Origin: JBAXQQ01 sp037131695
Lineage (GTDB): Bacteria; Armatimonadota; Hebobacteria; CAIYQO01
Assembly (NCBI GenBank): GCA_964638715.1
Contig: CAZWZF010000025.1
Location: forward strand, 1-61,246
Length of the DNA stretch: 61,246 bases
Reading direction: 5' to 3'
Position 1 is the stretch's first letter, and each line of letters begins with the position of its first letter. The notes under the pieces are model-generated. The model ran no database searches, had not been told where the DNA came from, and saw only the letters and a list, made by a program, of their open reading frames with translations. The position numbers and the translations under genes were made by a program. Below, one piece after another: positions 1 through 10,313 of the stretch.

Positions 1-40
1 AAAAAGAAAATCACCTGAAAACTATGTGTTCTCAGGTGAT
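1..40 (-). terminator. Rho-independent terminator of the first minus-strand operon
   Basis: Nine-base arms ATCACCTGA (10-18) and TCAGGTGAT (32-40) form a hairpin. Read on the minus strand, it is followed by a T-rich tract (positions 9 to 1). It lies 60 bases past the stop of the CBM9-like protein. Confidence 0.8.
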
Positions 41-100
41 ATGGGATGACTGTGAGTATAAATTATAATCCCCATTCATCCCATCAATTCTGATTCAACA

Positions 101-3100
101 CTATTGTCCGGCCTCAATTATAATCTGCCGGTAATCATGGCGTTGTACCGGTACCCGCAATATTCCTTCCGGTGTCAAAATGGCTTCTCCTTCTGTATTA
201 TTATTCCATTGTACCTTGCCACCAGATGAAATTGTGGTGTTCTTTTCGGCATCAGATATTTTCCATTTTCCGCCAGCAGGCAACCCCAATGCTTTTGCGT
301 CAATTGTAATATCAGCATCTGCTTTTTCGCCATAATTAACCACTGCCAGCAATATTTTACCCGGCTTTTTCCATGTTGCTACATAAACGTCCTTAGTTTT
401 GCAGACAATACCGGTTTTGCTGTCCCAATATGGCAAGAACTGGACATCAGCAGTTTCAATACCAAAACGGTCACGGGCAATCCACGCCGGAGTATTCAGA
501 CCATTTGAATTACCGGATGGCAACGCGTCGTGAAGCAATATTGCGCCGGTATAGGCACGCATTGCTTTAACTAATTTATTGTTATCCCATGCCCCCTGGT
601 ATTCGTGCATAAAATTAACTGCTGTGCCCCATGTTCCGGAATAATCTATCCGCAGGCGTTCTAATGACCAATAATCCATGAAATCCTTGTTCAGTTCAGG
701 ATAAATAACATGATGTTCACCATCATACGCGATATCGGCAGCACCTACCCATGGCGCAACAGTATTATTTGTCATATGCAATACAAATTTATCCTGTATT
801 CCCCGTGTTTCCTGAAAAACAGCGCGGAACCGCAGGAAAAGTTTGCGTAATTCGAATATATTAAATGTTGGCTGTACCTGACCATCCGGCAACAGATATC
901 CGCGGCCACATTCTATGCTATTATCGGCCTGTGGGCATACATTATCCAGATATACACCGTCTATCTGACATGTTTTCGCCCAGTTTCCTAACTGATAAAC
1001 CATGTAATCACTCAATGTATCTTCAAATGCCAATCCTGCACCACCTACTTTAGTCTTCCATTGATCGCCAAAATATCCCACTTCCGGTGCAAATTGAGCC
1101 GATAATGTTTTCCATTCAAGATACGGTACCGCATTCGCGCGATATTTATTTATTCCCTGAATGAATCCCTGTGTCCCCGCGTGTGATTGTTCTGCTAATT
1201 TTTTGCATTTTTCCGGTTCCAGGGTGAAAGGAATATTTGTCCAAATTTGGCTGCCGCCATGAGCACCCAGGAATTGCCAATCTTTGAAAGTATCACCGCA
1301 CCACCACGAGTCCATGCGCCATTTATCATGCATTGCTTTCACCGGGGTAGCCTGAAAAGCGAAGGTTACTGTTCGCGACGCAGAAATTGTTTCCGGCGCA
1401 CTGATTAAATTAAGCACCATTACGGTTTCACCAGGTCGGTCGCGACGTATTTCCACCGCGGGTACTTTGTTGTTTGGCGTCCACCCCTGGTCGCTGTTGG
1501 CAAACCAGCAGAAACCGCTTTCCGCGCAACCAAGCCACACGTAGGGAATAAACGAACCGATAGTCATCGATTGACCGTCTATTTTAGTTGAATCCCATAT
1601 GCGCCCGGTGCCATCCTTCGGCAAAAATCCGGTGAAAAAACCATACCTAATCCCTTCGCCGGTAGCATGCAGAAAATCAGCATCTTTTGATACAGGAATT
1701 AAAACACGTAAATCTTTAACCGAAACGGAGTTTTTACCACCCATGGTTAAATCTACTTTATACATGCCGTCATACTCGACAGTAACTATACTTTCAACAG
1801 GTATTTTATCAAGTTTACTGACAACTTTCAGCACTAATCTGTTATCTGTCTGCGATACCACAGTGATTTTCGCATCTTTCGCAGTGACAACTTTACCATT
1901 TGCCAGAGTAGCAACCAGGGTAGCAGGTGTCGGTAACAATGCTTTTTTCTGTGATGAAATCTGCACCGGCAAACCAGCAGCACCTACTTTCATATCGCGT
2001 CCCCATACGCTTGCTGTCTGCGTTTTTTTCTGGTATCCAACCGGGGTCCATGGAGCAATCACCTTTTCCATATTACCCATGGTGGTTTTCCACCACGCAA
2101 ATTTGGTATGGTCTTTCTGGGTAAATGCTTTATCACGTGTTAATACAGTCTTACCGGCAACATCCATACAGGTCATTTTAGCGTTATAGGTTCCGGGGGG
2201 AATCTCACCAATTTTAATAATCCCCTGGATATAAGCCAGTGAATCAAGTTTAAAATCCTTTGAAGCCAGAACTTTTCCGGCTTCATTTGATATTTCTACC
2301 CGGTATACCGCGATATTATTTCTGGTATCATAATTAATAAAATCGCCGGTCACCCGCAGATAATAATTTACCGGGTTATATTCCAGCGATAATCCAACCT
2401 GGTCACCTTTATCGTCCTGTGGCGCCAGGGCAGCAAGGTCACCGAATTGTCTTTGCGCGCACCAGTCAAGATATGTCAAGGTGTCATCAGCAGAAGTTAC
2501 TTTTATCCGGTAATCGCCTTTACCCGGTTTATCAAGGTTCATTTCAGCAGGTATAGTTGAAAGCACACCTTTTTTCACATCCAATGTTCCTTCTTTTACC
2601 ACACCACCATCACTACTGAATGACCATTTCAATTTATCATCACGTTGTCCCTGTGCCGCTAACGCGATGCCAAACTGTTTTGTTGCCCCATCTGACGCGG
2701 AAAGCAAATGAATCGCGGGGATAGATTTTGACAGAACAAACTTTGAAAACGAATCACTGACCGAAAAACTGCTGGTGCCTTCAAATGAGTTCTGTTCCCA
2801 TGGCCGTTTAAAGTTTCTGGCCACCAGACAGGCATATTTAAAACCATCCGCAAATGGTGTCGGCACAAATAATGTTGACCGGGGAATCATCATCTCCATC
2901 TCCCATGCGCCACCATCAGCTGTCAGGGAATTTTTAACTGTCCATCCCGCGGACCACCCAATTCGTGAGTTGCCGACTGCCGGTTCATGCATTACGTCAT
3001 ATCTGGCATTGGCAAAATTGCTGAGATATTGAAAAAATACCGGTTGGCCATCCGGACTTTTGGAGTTTACATTAATGACTACTTCATAGCTGTCGTCAAA

Positions 3101-3445
3101 CACGACGTTTATATCTTTTGAAGGGTCGCGTAATGCCTGGATGATTCTTTCACCCGGACGCAATGGTGAACGCATGGCAACAAACAGATTGTCTTCATTC
3201 CACAACATCCAGAATCTGGTCTGACGTGGACTCACCATGTGTTGGGTGGTTTGCAACGCATTTATACTTGCTGCTCCCTGCCATTCTGCATCGCTTATTT
3301 TGCCATCAATCACCGGCATATTCCACGCGTATGGAACAGTGACAAGCGGAGTGGAATAACCATCTTTAACCCCTGCCATTGCCATCACCACACAAAGCAT
3401 GCTAATCAGCAATATGCTGATACGCGCATTAATTCGATTAACCAT
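101..3445 (-). CDS. Secreted CBM9-like / glycosidase-like protein (DUF6067-type)
   Basis: A protein of about 1114 residues that is probably exported and acts on polysaccharide. The start at 3445 is preferred over the upstream one at 3511 because it follows a GGGGGA ribosome site and begins a clean signal peptide (basic residues, then ILLISMLCVVMAMA). After the signal comes a CBM9-like beta-sandwich opening with PVIDGKISDAEW, as in domains that sense released sugars. The C-terminal half looks like a TIM-barrel glycosidase (DGVYLDNVCPQ, then a His/Asp-rich segment IAYDGEHHV) ending in a small beta domain. The overall layout resembles DUF6067/GH123-like proteins of planctomycete-type bacteria, but I cannot name the catalytic acids with certainty. 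It is the last gene of the operon 6648-101 and is followed by a terminator. Confidence 0.75.
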   Translation of the reverse strand: MVNRINARISILLISMLCVVMAMAGVKDGYSTPLVTVPYAWNMPVIDGKISDAEWQGAASINALQTTQHMVSPRQTRFWMLWNEDNLFVAMRSPLRPGERIIQALRDPSKDINVVFDDSYEVVINVNSKSPDGQPVFFQYLSNFANARYDVMHEPAVGNSRIGWSAGWTVKNSLTADGGAWEMEMMIPRSTLFVPTPFADGFKYACLVARNFKRPWEQNSFEGTSSFSVSDSFSKFVLSKSIPAIHLLSASDGATKQFGIALAAQGQRDDKLKWSFSSDGGVVKEGTLDVKKGVLSTIPAEMNLDKPGKGDYRIKVTSADDTLTYLDWCAQRQFGDLAALAPQDDKGDQVGLSLEYNPVNYYLRVTGDFINYDTRNNIAVYRVEISNEAGKVLASKDFKLDSLAYIQGIIKIGEIPPGTYNAKMTCMDVAGKTVLTRDKAFTQKDHTKFAWWKTTMGNMEKVIAPWTPVGYQKKTQTASVWGRDMKVGAAGLPVQISSQKKALLPTPATLVATLANGKVVTAKDAKITVVSQTDNRLVLKVVSKLDKIPVESIVTVEYDGMYKVDLTMGGKNSVSVKDLRVLIPVSKDADFLHATGEGIRYGFFTGFLPKDGTGRIWDSTKIDGQSMTIGSFIPYVWLGCAESGFCWFANSDQGWTPNNKVPAVEIRRDRPGETVMVLNLISAPETISASRTVTFAFQATPVKAMHDKWRMDSWWCGDTFKDWQFLGAHGGSQIWTNIPFTLEPEKCKKLAEQSHAGTQGFIQGINKYRANAVPYLEWKTLSAQFAPEVGYFGDQWKTKVGGAGLAFEDTLSDYMVYQLGNWAKTCQIDGVYLDNVCPQADNSIECGRGYLLPDGQVQPTFNIFELRKLFLRFRAVFQETRGIQDKFVLHMTNNTVAPWVGAADIAYDGEHHVIYPELNKDFMDYWSLERLRIDYSGTWGTAVNFMHEYQGAWDNNKLVKAMRAYTGAILLHDALPSGNSNGLNTPAWIARDRFGIETADVQFLPYWDSKTGIVCKTKDVYVATWKKPGKILLAVVNYGEKADADITIDAKALGLPAGGKWKISDAEKNTTISSGGKVQWNNNTEGEAILTPEGILRVPVQRHDYRQIIIEAGQ

Positions 3446-3578
3446 TATCTTTATCCCCCATTTTATAATTTCAGTATTATTACTTGAATCCAATAAAAAC
3501 CTGGCTATCACAAATGATTATCCCTACGATAAATACAAAAAACTAAACTCTTGTAATTTGTATTTTTCTAAATCCTGA

Positions 3579-5114
3579 TTATTTAATTATCGGATAGACA
3601 TTAGTATTTATCACCATATCAGCCTTAATTTTATCCTTTAAATCAATAATCGTCATACTATTTGCATACTGGTCACGGGGACGTTGCGCTGGCAACATTT
3701 CATAAGTATTGCTTTTTCCACCGCCAACATCATTTACCGCGATAGAAATCCCAATCGCGTCACGTTTATCGAGTGCAAATGGTTCATGCAGATTCAATCG
3801 CCCGTTGATGCTCATATGAACATTGTAACCATTTGCCGTTTTTTCACCCGCACATGTCGCAGCGCGTTCCATGCCATCCCCCATCCAGGGTCGCAAGTTA
3901 GCCGCAAAAAATGGTTTTTCATAAATATTCACCATAGTCTGATGAACGTCAGCATCAAAATTTATATTAGCAAACCTGTTAGCAGGTCGCAGGTCAAAAA
4001 ATAGATTTAATCCATCCCGGCCAAATGCCCATTCAGAAGATGAATCTATCAGGGAATCCGGTACTTCTGCGTCTAATAACAATTCACTGCCATTTCTGCG
4101 AAGTTTCCATTTAGCCGCATTTGGCAAAGTACCATTTATAACATTATCTGTAAAATGCAATACAGGAACAGCACAAAAATCAATAATAAACATGGCAGAT
4201 TTTCCACCGGCACTCACATCAACTACCGCATCAGTTGCATCACCTGCTTTAAGATCAACAGGGAACTTCAATTGAGGCGCTGTACCATGTTTACCCCCAA
4301 TACTCCAATTTATCTGTATATCAGGCATTGCAGGTTCAGTGGTTATTGTCATGTCGTCAATGTGCAGGTTTACCGATAACCTGGGTACAGGTTCTGACAG
4401 TTTTCGTTCTTTACCATCCAGTCGTCCAGAGAAGTTCATTCTTTCCCAAAGCGAACGGGCTATTCGGTATTCACCTAAACTGGATGGATGCACACCATCA
4501 GGTCTTAGTTTTTGCTGACGATCCAACGTTTCCTGAAATTGTTCAAACTCTTCCTGAACCGGTATATACAAAGCGCCTTCTGTTGCTGCTATTTCCTTCA
4601 CTATTTTCTGACAATCACGCAAAAAATCATTGGCACCATCTATTCTGAAAAATGTTCTGCGACATGTTTCATCTGCCAGGGTAGGACTCATTAAGATAAC
4701 GACGGCACCATCAGCACGATATTTTTGTACAAACTTTGTTATATCTTGACGGTATGCCATTAATGGCTTTTCCCGTGGTTCTCCCTTAACCCATTGACCA
4801 TTTATGGCATTATTCATTCCCAACATCATTGATACTATTGTCGGTTTTCGCCCTTCGTCTTTAAGCCGTTTTGCCAAGTCAGATGATGTGCTACCCCACA
4901 CACCTGCCTGAACAAAATCAACTTTTGCATCGGGATGGTAATGCCGGAAAACACGTTCACATGCACGCCGGTAAGTATCGGCATGGGTTATACTGTCACC
5001 GTGAAATACCCACACATCACCGTCGCGGAGAAAAGAAACGCCATCATCCGCGGCAGATATTATCATTGGCAGAAACAGCAACACCAGTGCCAATAAGCAT
5101 GTAAATAGCCTCAT
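3579..5114 (-). CDS. Secreted SGNH/GDSL esterase with C-terminal CBM9-like domain
   Basis: A 511-residue exported esterase, probably removing acetyl or other acyl groups from polysaccharide. The signal peptide is residues 1-21 (LLALVLLFLPMIISAA). The SGNH blocks are visible in order: GDSIT with Ser41 as nucleophile, Gly71 in block II, GMNN with Asn101 in block III, and DGVHPS with Asp206 and His209 in block V. The segment from about residue 240 carries no second catalytic motif and has the composition of a beta-sandwich, with a CBM9-like stretch (SEWAFGRDGLNLFFDLRP). An AAAGGT ribosome site precedes the start. It sits between the glycosidase at 5233-6648 and the CBM9 protein at 101-3445, with gaps of about 120-130 bases, so the three are likely co-transcribed from the promoter near 6702-6731. 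Confidence 0.88.
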   Translation of the reverse strand: MRLFTCLLALVLLFLPMIISAADDGVSFLRDGDVWVFHGDSITHADTYRRACERVFRHYHPDAKVDFVQAGVWGSTSSDLAKRLKDEGRKPTIVSMMLGMNNAINGQWVKGEPREKPLMAYRQDITKFVQKYRADGAVVILMSPTLADETCRRTFFRIDGANDFLRDCQKIVKEIAATEGALYIPVQEEFEQFQETLDRQQKLRPDGVHPSSLGEYRIARSLWERMNFSGRLDGKERKLSEPVPRLSVNLHIDDMTITTEPAMPDIQINWSIGGKHGTAPQLKFPVDLKAGDATDAVVDVSAGGKSAMFIIDFCAVPVLHFTDNVINGTLPNAAKWKLRRNGSELLLDAEVPDSLIDSSSEWAFGRDGLNLFFDLRPANRFANINFDADVHQTMVNIYEKPFFAANLRPWMGDGMERAATCAGEKTANGYNVHMSINGRLNLHEPFALDKRDAIGISIAVNDVGGGKSNTYEMLPAQRPRDQYANSMTIIDLKDKIKADMVINTNVYPIIK

Positions 5115-5232
5115 CTTTTATACCTTTAAATTTGATATATGAAAACATAAAATATAACAGTTGCTTATTAAGCAATTATTATTAAATAATTCTCTGAATG
5201 TATTCCCATTTTCTAATTAAAATATGAAAATT

Positions 5233-6648
5233 TTAATCAAACTTCAAAATAATTAACTCACCTGCAGATAATGCGATATTTTCCGCATTAACTTTTTCAT
5301 CCCAATTGGAAATCGGCATATCGTCATTGGGATTTTCGCGCATGGCGCAATCCGCCCGCGAAGGTATGGTATTACTGCTAACCCGTAAAGCAGATATCGC
5401 TTTATTAACTTCCAATGATATATTTGCTGTAGCATCATTCGCGTTAAGTAATACTATCTTCCACTCATCTTTGTTATTTACCGCCATACCAAAGATATTT
5501 TCCGGTAATCCTGTAAGCGGATATAATAAAGAACCCGGTCTGAATGTCTGCATAAGTGCTGAGTAATAAAAATAAACCGGACGCGGCATCCAATTTTCCC
5601 ATTTATACCGCCATAGTCCAAAATTCATCAGTCCCAGTTTAAGATTCCCACCATAAAACATATCACCGACACACCATTGGCACACCCCATCAACACCATT
5701 AGCCAGCATTATTAAAACTTTACGTGCTATTGACACAGCGTTTTCCATGGTACCATGCACATCTTCGCCCAACCTTGTGCTTCCCGGTGATACTGCCGAC
5801 ATTCCATAACCCACATTATTAGTTTCCCAACAAATCAACTCCGCGTCAGGCCCAACTATATCGCGATATCCGGCAATCTCTTCATTCAGCACTGGTGGCT
5901 TCCATTTTGCCGATTCTGGATGATTAAAAAAGTCGGTATCTTCCGGCACATAATGGTGAAAACTATATCCAACATCACAACCCTTAAAATCAGCGGCAGC
6001 CAACGTCAACCGTTCCACTCGTCGCTGATACGGCCATACAGAATCAACAACCACCAGTTTCACTTGTTTATCCAAATTACAATTTTTCAGTAATTCAATA
6101 ACTTTCAGGTGCTTATCAACATATTCCGTCCAAGGTAGCGCGGTTATCTTTCCATCACTGACCATACTTCGTTCAAAGTCAGTATCCGGTGCGAACATTC
6201 CATCTGGTTCATTAAAAAGCGATAACCAATGAATATTGTCAAAACCAATCCGATTCACCAGGTAGTCAATCAAATCGACAGCCAGTTTTTCCTTCCCCGG
6301 TTCCATCATTTCTTTATTGGTCCATGGACTCATACATACATTCACCATTGCTCCGGCATCGCGTAAAACCCGCAGATTTCTTATCTGCATCCTCATATTT
6401 TCGGAATCCCAATCGTAAGTACATTCATCGCCAGACGGGTTAAAATCATTCAGACTTAAAAATATGCGTGCAATACCTGGCCGCATCGCTTTCATTCGGC
6501 GTTCCAACCGCGCATAATCATCATCATTAACTCCGCAATTACGATTGAGTTCATCATAAATACAACAGTCTGCCTCAACACCTATTCCACAAAATAGACG
6601 GTCAGACAAAGGTTTTCCAGCTATTTTAATTTTAGATATATTGTACAT
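5233..6648 (-). CDS. Clan GH-A glycoside hydrolase (GH30/GH39-like), cytoplasmic
   Basis: A 471-residue (beta/alpha)8-barrel glycosidase without signal peptide. Clan GH-A hallmarks are visible: LSLFNEPD with Glu147 as the likely acid/base at the end of strand 4, and ELICWETN with Glu275 as the likely nucleophile at the end of strand 7. A C-terminal all-beta segment (from about residue 380) fits the small beta domain seen in GH30 and GH39. The exact family and substrate cannot be fixed by eye. It is the first gene of a three-gene operon with a secreted esterase and a CBM9 protein. A truncated paralogue of its first ~65 residues lies at 10314-10553. A TTGACA/-10/operator cassette lies just upstream. 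Confidence 0.85.
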   Translation of the reverse strand: MYNISKIKIAGKPLSDRLFCGIGVEADCCIYDELNRNCGVNDDDYARLERRMKAMRPGIARIFLSLNDFNPSGDECTYDWDSENMRMQIRNLRVLRDAGAMVNVCMSPWTNKEMMEPGKEKLAVDLIDYLVNRIGFDNIHWLSLFNEPDGMFAPDTDFERSMVSDGKITALPWTEYVDKHLKVIELLKNCNLDKQVKLVVVDSVWPYQRRVERLTLAAADFKGCDVGYSFHHYVPEDTDFFNHPESAKWKPPVLNEEIAGYRDIVGPDAELICWETNNVGYGMSAVSPGSTRLGEDVHGTMENAVSIARKVLIMLANGVDGVCQWCVGDMFYGGNLKLGLMNFGLWRYKWENWMPRPVYFYYSALMQTFRPGSLLYPLTGLPENIFGMAVNNKDEWKIVLLNANDATANISLEVNKAISALRVSSNTIPSRADCAMRENPNDDMPISNWDEKVNAENIALSAGELIILKFD

Positions 6649-6685
6649 AAAAGTACCCCGATTTATAATAATTACAACGCAATAT

Positions 6686-6699
6686 AGTTCACGCTAACT
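6686..6699 (-). promoter_or_regulatory. Operator AGTTAGCGTGAACT of the glycosidase operon
   Basis: On the minus strand the site reads AGTTAGCGTGAACT, with outer palindromic arms AGTT/AACT. It lies immediately downstream of the -10 box, where a bound repressor would block transcription initiation. An identical 14-mer occurs at 19011-19024 and a 13-base copy at 10580-10592. The regulator is not encoded in the window; a LacI- or GntR-type repressor is an inference. Confidence 0.75.
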
Positions 6700-6701
6700 A
6701 A

Positions 6702-6731
6702 AGAATACAACTTAATTACTTAATTTGTCAA
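6702..6731 (-). promoter_or_regulatory. Sigma-70-type promoter of the glycosidase operon
   Basis: On the minus strand: TTGACA (6731-6726), an 18-base spacer, TATTCT (6707-6702), then the operator. It lies about 55-80 bases before the start at 6648. Confidence 0.7.
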
Positions 6732-6865
6732 TAGGTTAACTAAACAATAGTTTAACTTTCATTATTTTTTATTACATCAATTTACCGAATTAGCAGAATT
6801 AACATGGGTAGGTAATATTAGTGATACATCAGATTTGTACGAGTCACCGATAAACTTATCTTATT

Positions 6866-7864
6866 TTATTCTATTATCCATGGTTTACGAATTCTGAATG
6901 GTGTTTTAAACTTGTCCGTCAATTTCCCTTTTTCTTCCATATGTACCATACAGGTACGTATGCATGCCGCGCCGCAAACAGCGGTAGTATAGTGATACAG
7001 CCTATTTCCTTCCGAACTGGGCCTGAATGTCTGCTCTATCTGCCATGTTACCCAACGACGAAAAGCATCATCCTCGGGTGAATCTCCCGCTTCCATTGCC
7101 TGTTCTATTAACCGGCGGGTATTAGGATTTTGCGCATCCATTTCTTTATCAAGAAATGGGTTTTTATTTGGACATGCCGCCTGAAAACCTATCATGCAAC
7201 GGGTTTCTTTTAATTTTCCCCAGCTTATTTTTCTTCCGGCAACGATTACTTCTTCTTTATCATTTTTATCCATTGGGATTGCGTTTGCGGGACATTCACG
7301 GGCACATCGCATGCATCCGTCACATAACCCGTCTTCAAATATCGGGTCCGGTTCTAAATCAGCATCAGTAAGTATGAAAGCAAGCCGTTGACGCGGCCCA
7401 AGTTTTGGAGATAGGAATATCTTACTCCAGCCAATTTCTCCCATACCGCAAATTACCCCGGCAACACGGACATTGATAAGGACATCAGGTTTTGGATAAC
7501 CAGGTCTCACAGGTTGTCCTGTCGGTCCCCATGTCTGTCTTTCTCCCTGTCCATATAGCACCGCGTCATACCCATTATCTTCTATGAATGAACCCACATT
7601 ACGTAAAGTCATTGGGATTTGAACATTATTGGTATTGGCATATCCCATTGCGCCATACATGCCAAAATCGGTACCTTCCTCAGGCCCACGCATCACTCCA
7701 CGATGAATGCGAAAACCCAGACCAATTATTGATTTCGCTTCTGGAAATATAAATCTCGGGTCGCGTTCCGGTGGAGCACCTTCAAACCGATCCATAGAAC
7801 CAATTCCTACTAAATCAGCTCCCATAGAAAGACCGGCTTTCTTAATCATTTCACTTGTCAGCAT
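6866..7864 (-). CDS. QueG-like / reductive-dehalogenase-like 4Fe-4S protein
   Basis: A protein of about 332 residues. It contains a ferredoxin-type cluster motif CxxCxxCxxxCP (CDGCMRCARECP) in the middle and a further cysteine group (CGAACIRTC) near the C-terminus. It resembles the epoxyqueuosine reductase/reductive dehalogenase superfamily, but its place in a sugar locus and its divergent C-terminus argue that it is a paralogue and not the tRNA-modifying QueG itself. The start at 7864 follows GGAG with 8-base spacing; the upstream in-frame ATG at 7888 lacks such a site. It lies 27 bases downstream of the TIM-barrel protein gene and is probably co-transcribed with it. Its role, perhaps reduction of a sugar-derived or cofactor-like compound, is unknown. 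Confidence 0.75.
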   Translation of the reverse strand: MLTSEMIKKAGLSMGADLVGIGSMDRFEGAPPERDPRFIFPEAKSIIGLGFRIHRGVMRGPEEGTDFGMYGAMGYANTNNVQIPMTLRNVGSFIEDNGYDAVLYGQGERQTWGPTGQPVRPGYPKPDVLINVRVAGVICGMGEIGWSKIFLSPKLGPRQRLAFILTDADLEPDPIFEDGLCDGCMRCARECPANAIPMDKNDKEEVIVAGRKISWGKLKETRCMIGFQAACPNKNPFLDKEMDAQNPNTRRLIEQAMEAGDSPEDDAFRRWVTWQIEQTFRPSSEGNRLYHYTTAVCGAACIRTCMVHMEEKGKLTDKFKTPFRIRKPWIIE

Positions 7865-7890
7865 TTTTATTTCTCCATCTATTATCATTA

Positions 7891-9918
7891 TTATCTGTGG
7901 TTGCCATCGAAAACTCTATATTCGCCTGCCGGAATGCCATCAAAATCTTTATTACTAAAGTTTACAACCACAGCAGTTCCATTGCTATACAATGTTTTAC
8001 TAACATCCTGTGCCGGTTCCCAACGTCCATCTATGTCATACTTTGTCAATTTTGTCATATAACCATCCTGCCCAAAAGCAAAAGAATATGCTTTCTGTAA
8101 AAATTCTGCATTTGTCTGATAAGCTGGTATACCAAAAGCAGGACTTGGTCTCATACACACTTCAAATTGCGGTGTTAATCCAAGATCAAGCATCCTCATT
8201 AATCGATTGTCATCAGCGGTACCAATGGACTCACCGCAATTATGACTGCCATGCAACGCGATACCTATCATCGGCACACTTCTATCCAGAAAGTAACGAC
8301 CAATACCGCAATTACGCAGATAACCACTGGGATTGCTAAACGAGTGGAAGAAACCATCCATGACACTGAAATACTGGCCATAGGGCATTTCAGTCGATAG
8401 GCTTCCCATCGTATCCTGTGCAACCCTGCATTCTTGACGAATCAGTTCCATATATTGGGACCGGAGTCGCACCGGATGTTCAGATGAGTAGCAGCAGACA
8501 AATCCGCCGACGGCGTCATAGTGGTGATGACCATAAAAACCAAGTCGCGCCAGCGCCGGCAAATCGCGCTTCACATGTTTATTCAGAGAAATCGTAGGGC
8601 AGACCCGATGCGCCTGACCACCACTCCATACTATGCTCTCCCAATATTCACCGCTTCGGTGACGTACCAGGTCATCCACGCTGAATTCATCACTGCAAGG
8701 ATAAGCGGCGTTATGACTGGTGTGTACACCCAGCATAACATCGTATTCTTTACACCAGGCAATCAATTCCTTCATCCTGTTTTCACCACCAACTCGTTCG
8801 TCCACGGGAAGGTAGGTAGGTGGTTTGCCATCATGCCCGTCCTGACCCCAGCCAACGAGGATGACTGTCAACTTCTTCATACCACGTTCCAAGCATTGCC
8901 TGATAATCTCACGCGCCTCATCACAGGTACAGGTGCAATGATAATCACCCTTGCCTTCTGGGTGCGGATCTTTGTAAGCCATAAAAATTTTTAGAAAAAA
9001 CCGTCCTGCGTAATCTATAGCCTCCGGTCGCGTTTTTCCCTTCCCGATCCAGTTCTGCACTCCGCGCTCAGAGCGCAAAAACGTGCGGTACTGCACTCCC
9101 ACAAAAGCATAGCCCTCTCCCTGCGGACAGTTCGGATGCGCAAAGCGATAGCGCATACGCCGTGGACCCGCAATGACATCATCTTCCTGCGCCCAACGCC
9201 AAACAAAGTAAGGATGCACACTGTTAGCCTGGGCAGCCTCCCAGTGCCGTCGGCAAACAAGCTGCGCGTCTTCATCACCCTCAGTCACCAATCCACATAG
9301 CGTACCCTGAGTGCGGGTAATACCGAATACCGGCGCGTTACAGACATTTTCCCATTGATCATTAGAACTGTAGATTGTCTGCCACACCTCACGCGGGTAG
9401 GCTTTATCAAAAAATGTCTGGCAGCCATGCCAGTTGGGCAGTGTCAGGTAACCCTGTTCACCGGTACGCGCAGCGCCGAACTCAGGTAGGATTTCCAACC
9501 CTAAAAGGCGGTAAAGCCGAGAATGATTCTCATTTACACCATCAGTGGTCACCGCGATGTCAAATCCTTCCCCACTGGCATCCATTTCAATAGATAGGGT
9601 GATTTTCATGTGAATAGTGTCGCAGGTAATGACTATTGCCGCGGTGCAATCATTAATTTTTTGAATATCAAGCTTACTGCGGGTACTCAGCGACAATGTT
9701 CCCATGGTGCCAAAAGCCTGCGAGTCATCCCATGGTACAAGCACCTGCTGAGCACGCGGATGCTGGCGGTCATAATAATGCAATATACATAGAGATTTCG
9801 CTTCCCACTGTCGCTGACCAGACAGACAAAAAGCAAGTCGTCCCTGACTATCAATTTCAATTGTAGAGTTCCCGGCAAATAAAGTGATTGTCCCGGAGTT
9901 CGTTAATTCTTGTGTCAT
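7891..9918 (-). CDS. TIM-barrel glycosidase-like protein, paralogue of 22041-23990
   Basis: A 675-residue protein without signal peptide. The N-terminal ~280 residues look like a beta-sandwich; the rest looks like a TIM barrel. It shares a core with the product of 22041-23990: VGWGQDGHDG here matches VGWNPRGHDG there, each followed by a D-R/H-x-GGE segment and a strand with HTS or HLN. This suggests a related active site. I cannot place it in a CAZy family; distant similarity to GH101-like or DUF5696/DUF6259-type proteins is possible. An AAGGAA ribosome site precedes the start. It is followed directly by the Fe-S protein gene. The operator-bearing promoter at 10580-10631 points toward it across a truncated gene. 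Confidence 0.72.
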   Translation of the reverse strand: MTQELTNSGTITLFAGNSTIEIDSQGRLAFCLSGQRQWEAKSLCILHYYDRQHPRAQQVLVPWDDSQAFGTMGTLSLSTRSKLDIQKINDCTAAIVITCDTIHMKITLSIEMDASGEGFDIAVTTDGVNENHSRLYRLLGLEILPEFGAARTGEQGYLTLPNWHGCQTFFDKAYPREVWQTIYSSNDQWENVCNAPVFGITRTQGTLCGLVTEGDEDAQLVCRRHWEAAQANSVHPYFVWRWAQEDDVIAGPRRMRYRFAHPNCPQGEGYAFVGVQYRTFLRSERGVQNWIGKGKTRPEAIDYAGRFFLKIFMAYKDPHPEGKGDYHCTCTCDEAREIIRQCLERGMKKLTVILVGWGQDGHDGKPPTYLPVDERVGGENRMKELIAWCKEYDVMLGVHTSHNAAYPCSDEFSVDDLVRHRSGEYWESIVWSGGQAHRVCPTISLNKHVKRDLPALARLGFYGHHHYDAVGGFVCCYSSEHPVRLRSQYMELIRQECRVAQDTMGSLSTEMPYGQYFSVMDGFFHSFSNPSGYLRNCGIGRYFLDRSVPMIGIALHGSHNCGESIGTADDNRLMRMLDLGLTPQFEVCMRPSPAFGIPAYQTNAEFLQKAYSFAFGQDGYMTKLTKYDIDGRWEPAQDVSKTLYSNGTAVVVNFSNKDFDGIPAGEYRVFDGNHR

Positions 9919-10313
9919 ATATTTTTTCCTTATTGATTATTGGCGTTATCAACATGCTTGACGCTAAAACCACATACGCGCCAAAATTTGCCGATGTCAT
10001 GATAATATGTATATTATCGTATTTATTTACAGCATATGCCAAATGATATTAACATCAGGATTGAATGTAAATATACCAGTATTCAATTTTATGTGAAAAC
10101 GAATGAATTAAACATGGATATTTCTTCAAAAATATGGATAATTATTCAACAGTTCATTGCCAATGAATGATATCAGTCTTATAGTTAAATGATATACTGC
10201 TACCACCATATCATAATTAGTTGGCAAATTTTATTTATTATACATACATTTTTCATTACAATATTTTATTAAATAATGACATTGTACAGCTTTGCCTAAC
10301 CATTCCAGATATA
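9919..10313. other. Intergenic stretch between a glycosidase remnant and the TIM-barrel gene
   Basis: About 395 AT-rich bases with no supportable gene. I found no continuation of the neighbouring truncated glycosidase in any frame, so the rest of that gene appears deleted. TAGTTGGCAAAT at 10218-10229 recurs inverted at 10689-10700. Confidence 0.5.

Noticed and set aside
1599..2189. Plus-strand 196-codon reading frame inside the CBM9-like gene
   Set aside because: It is antisense to a well-supported gene, has no ribosome site and encodes no recognisable motif.
8521..8994. Plus-strand 157-codon frame inside the TIM-barrel gene
   Set aside because: It is a shadow of the conserved minus-strand coding sequence.
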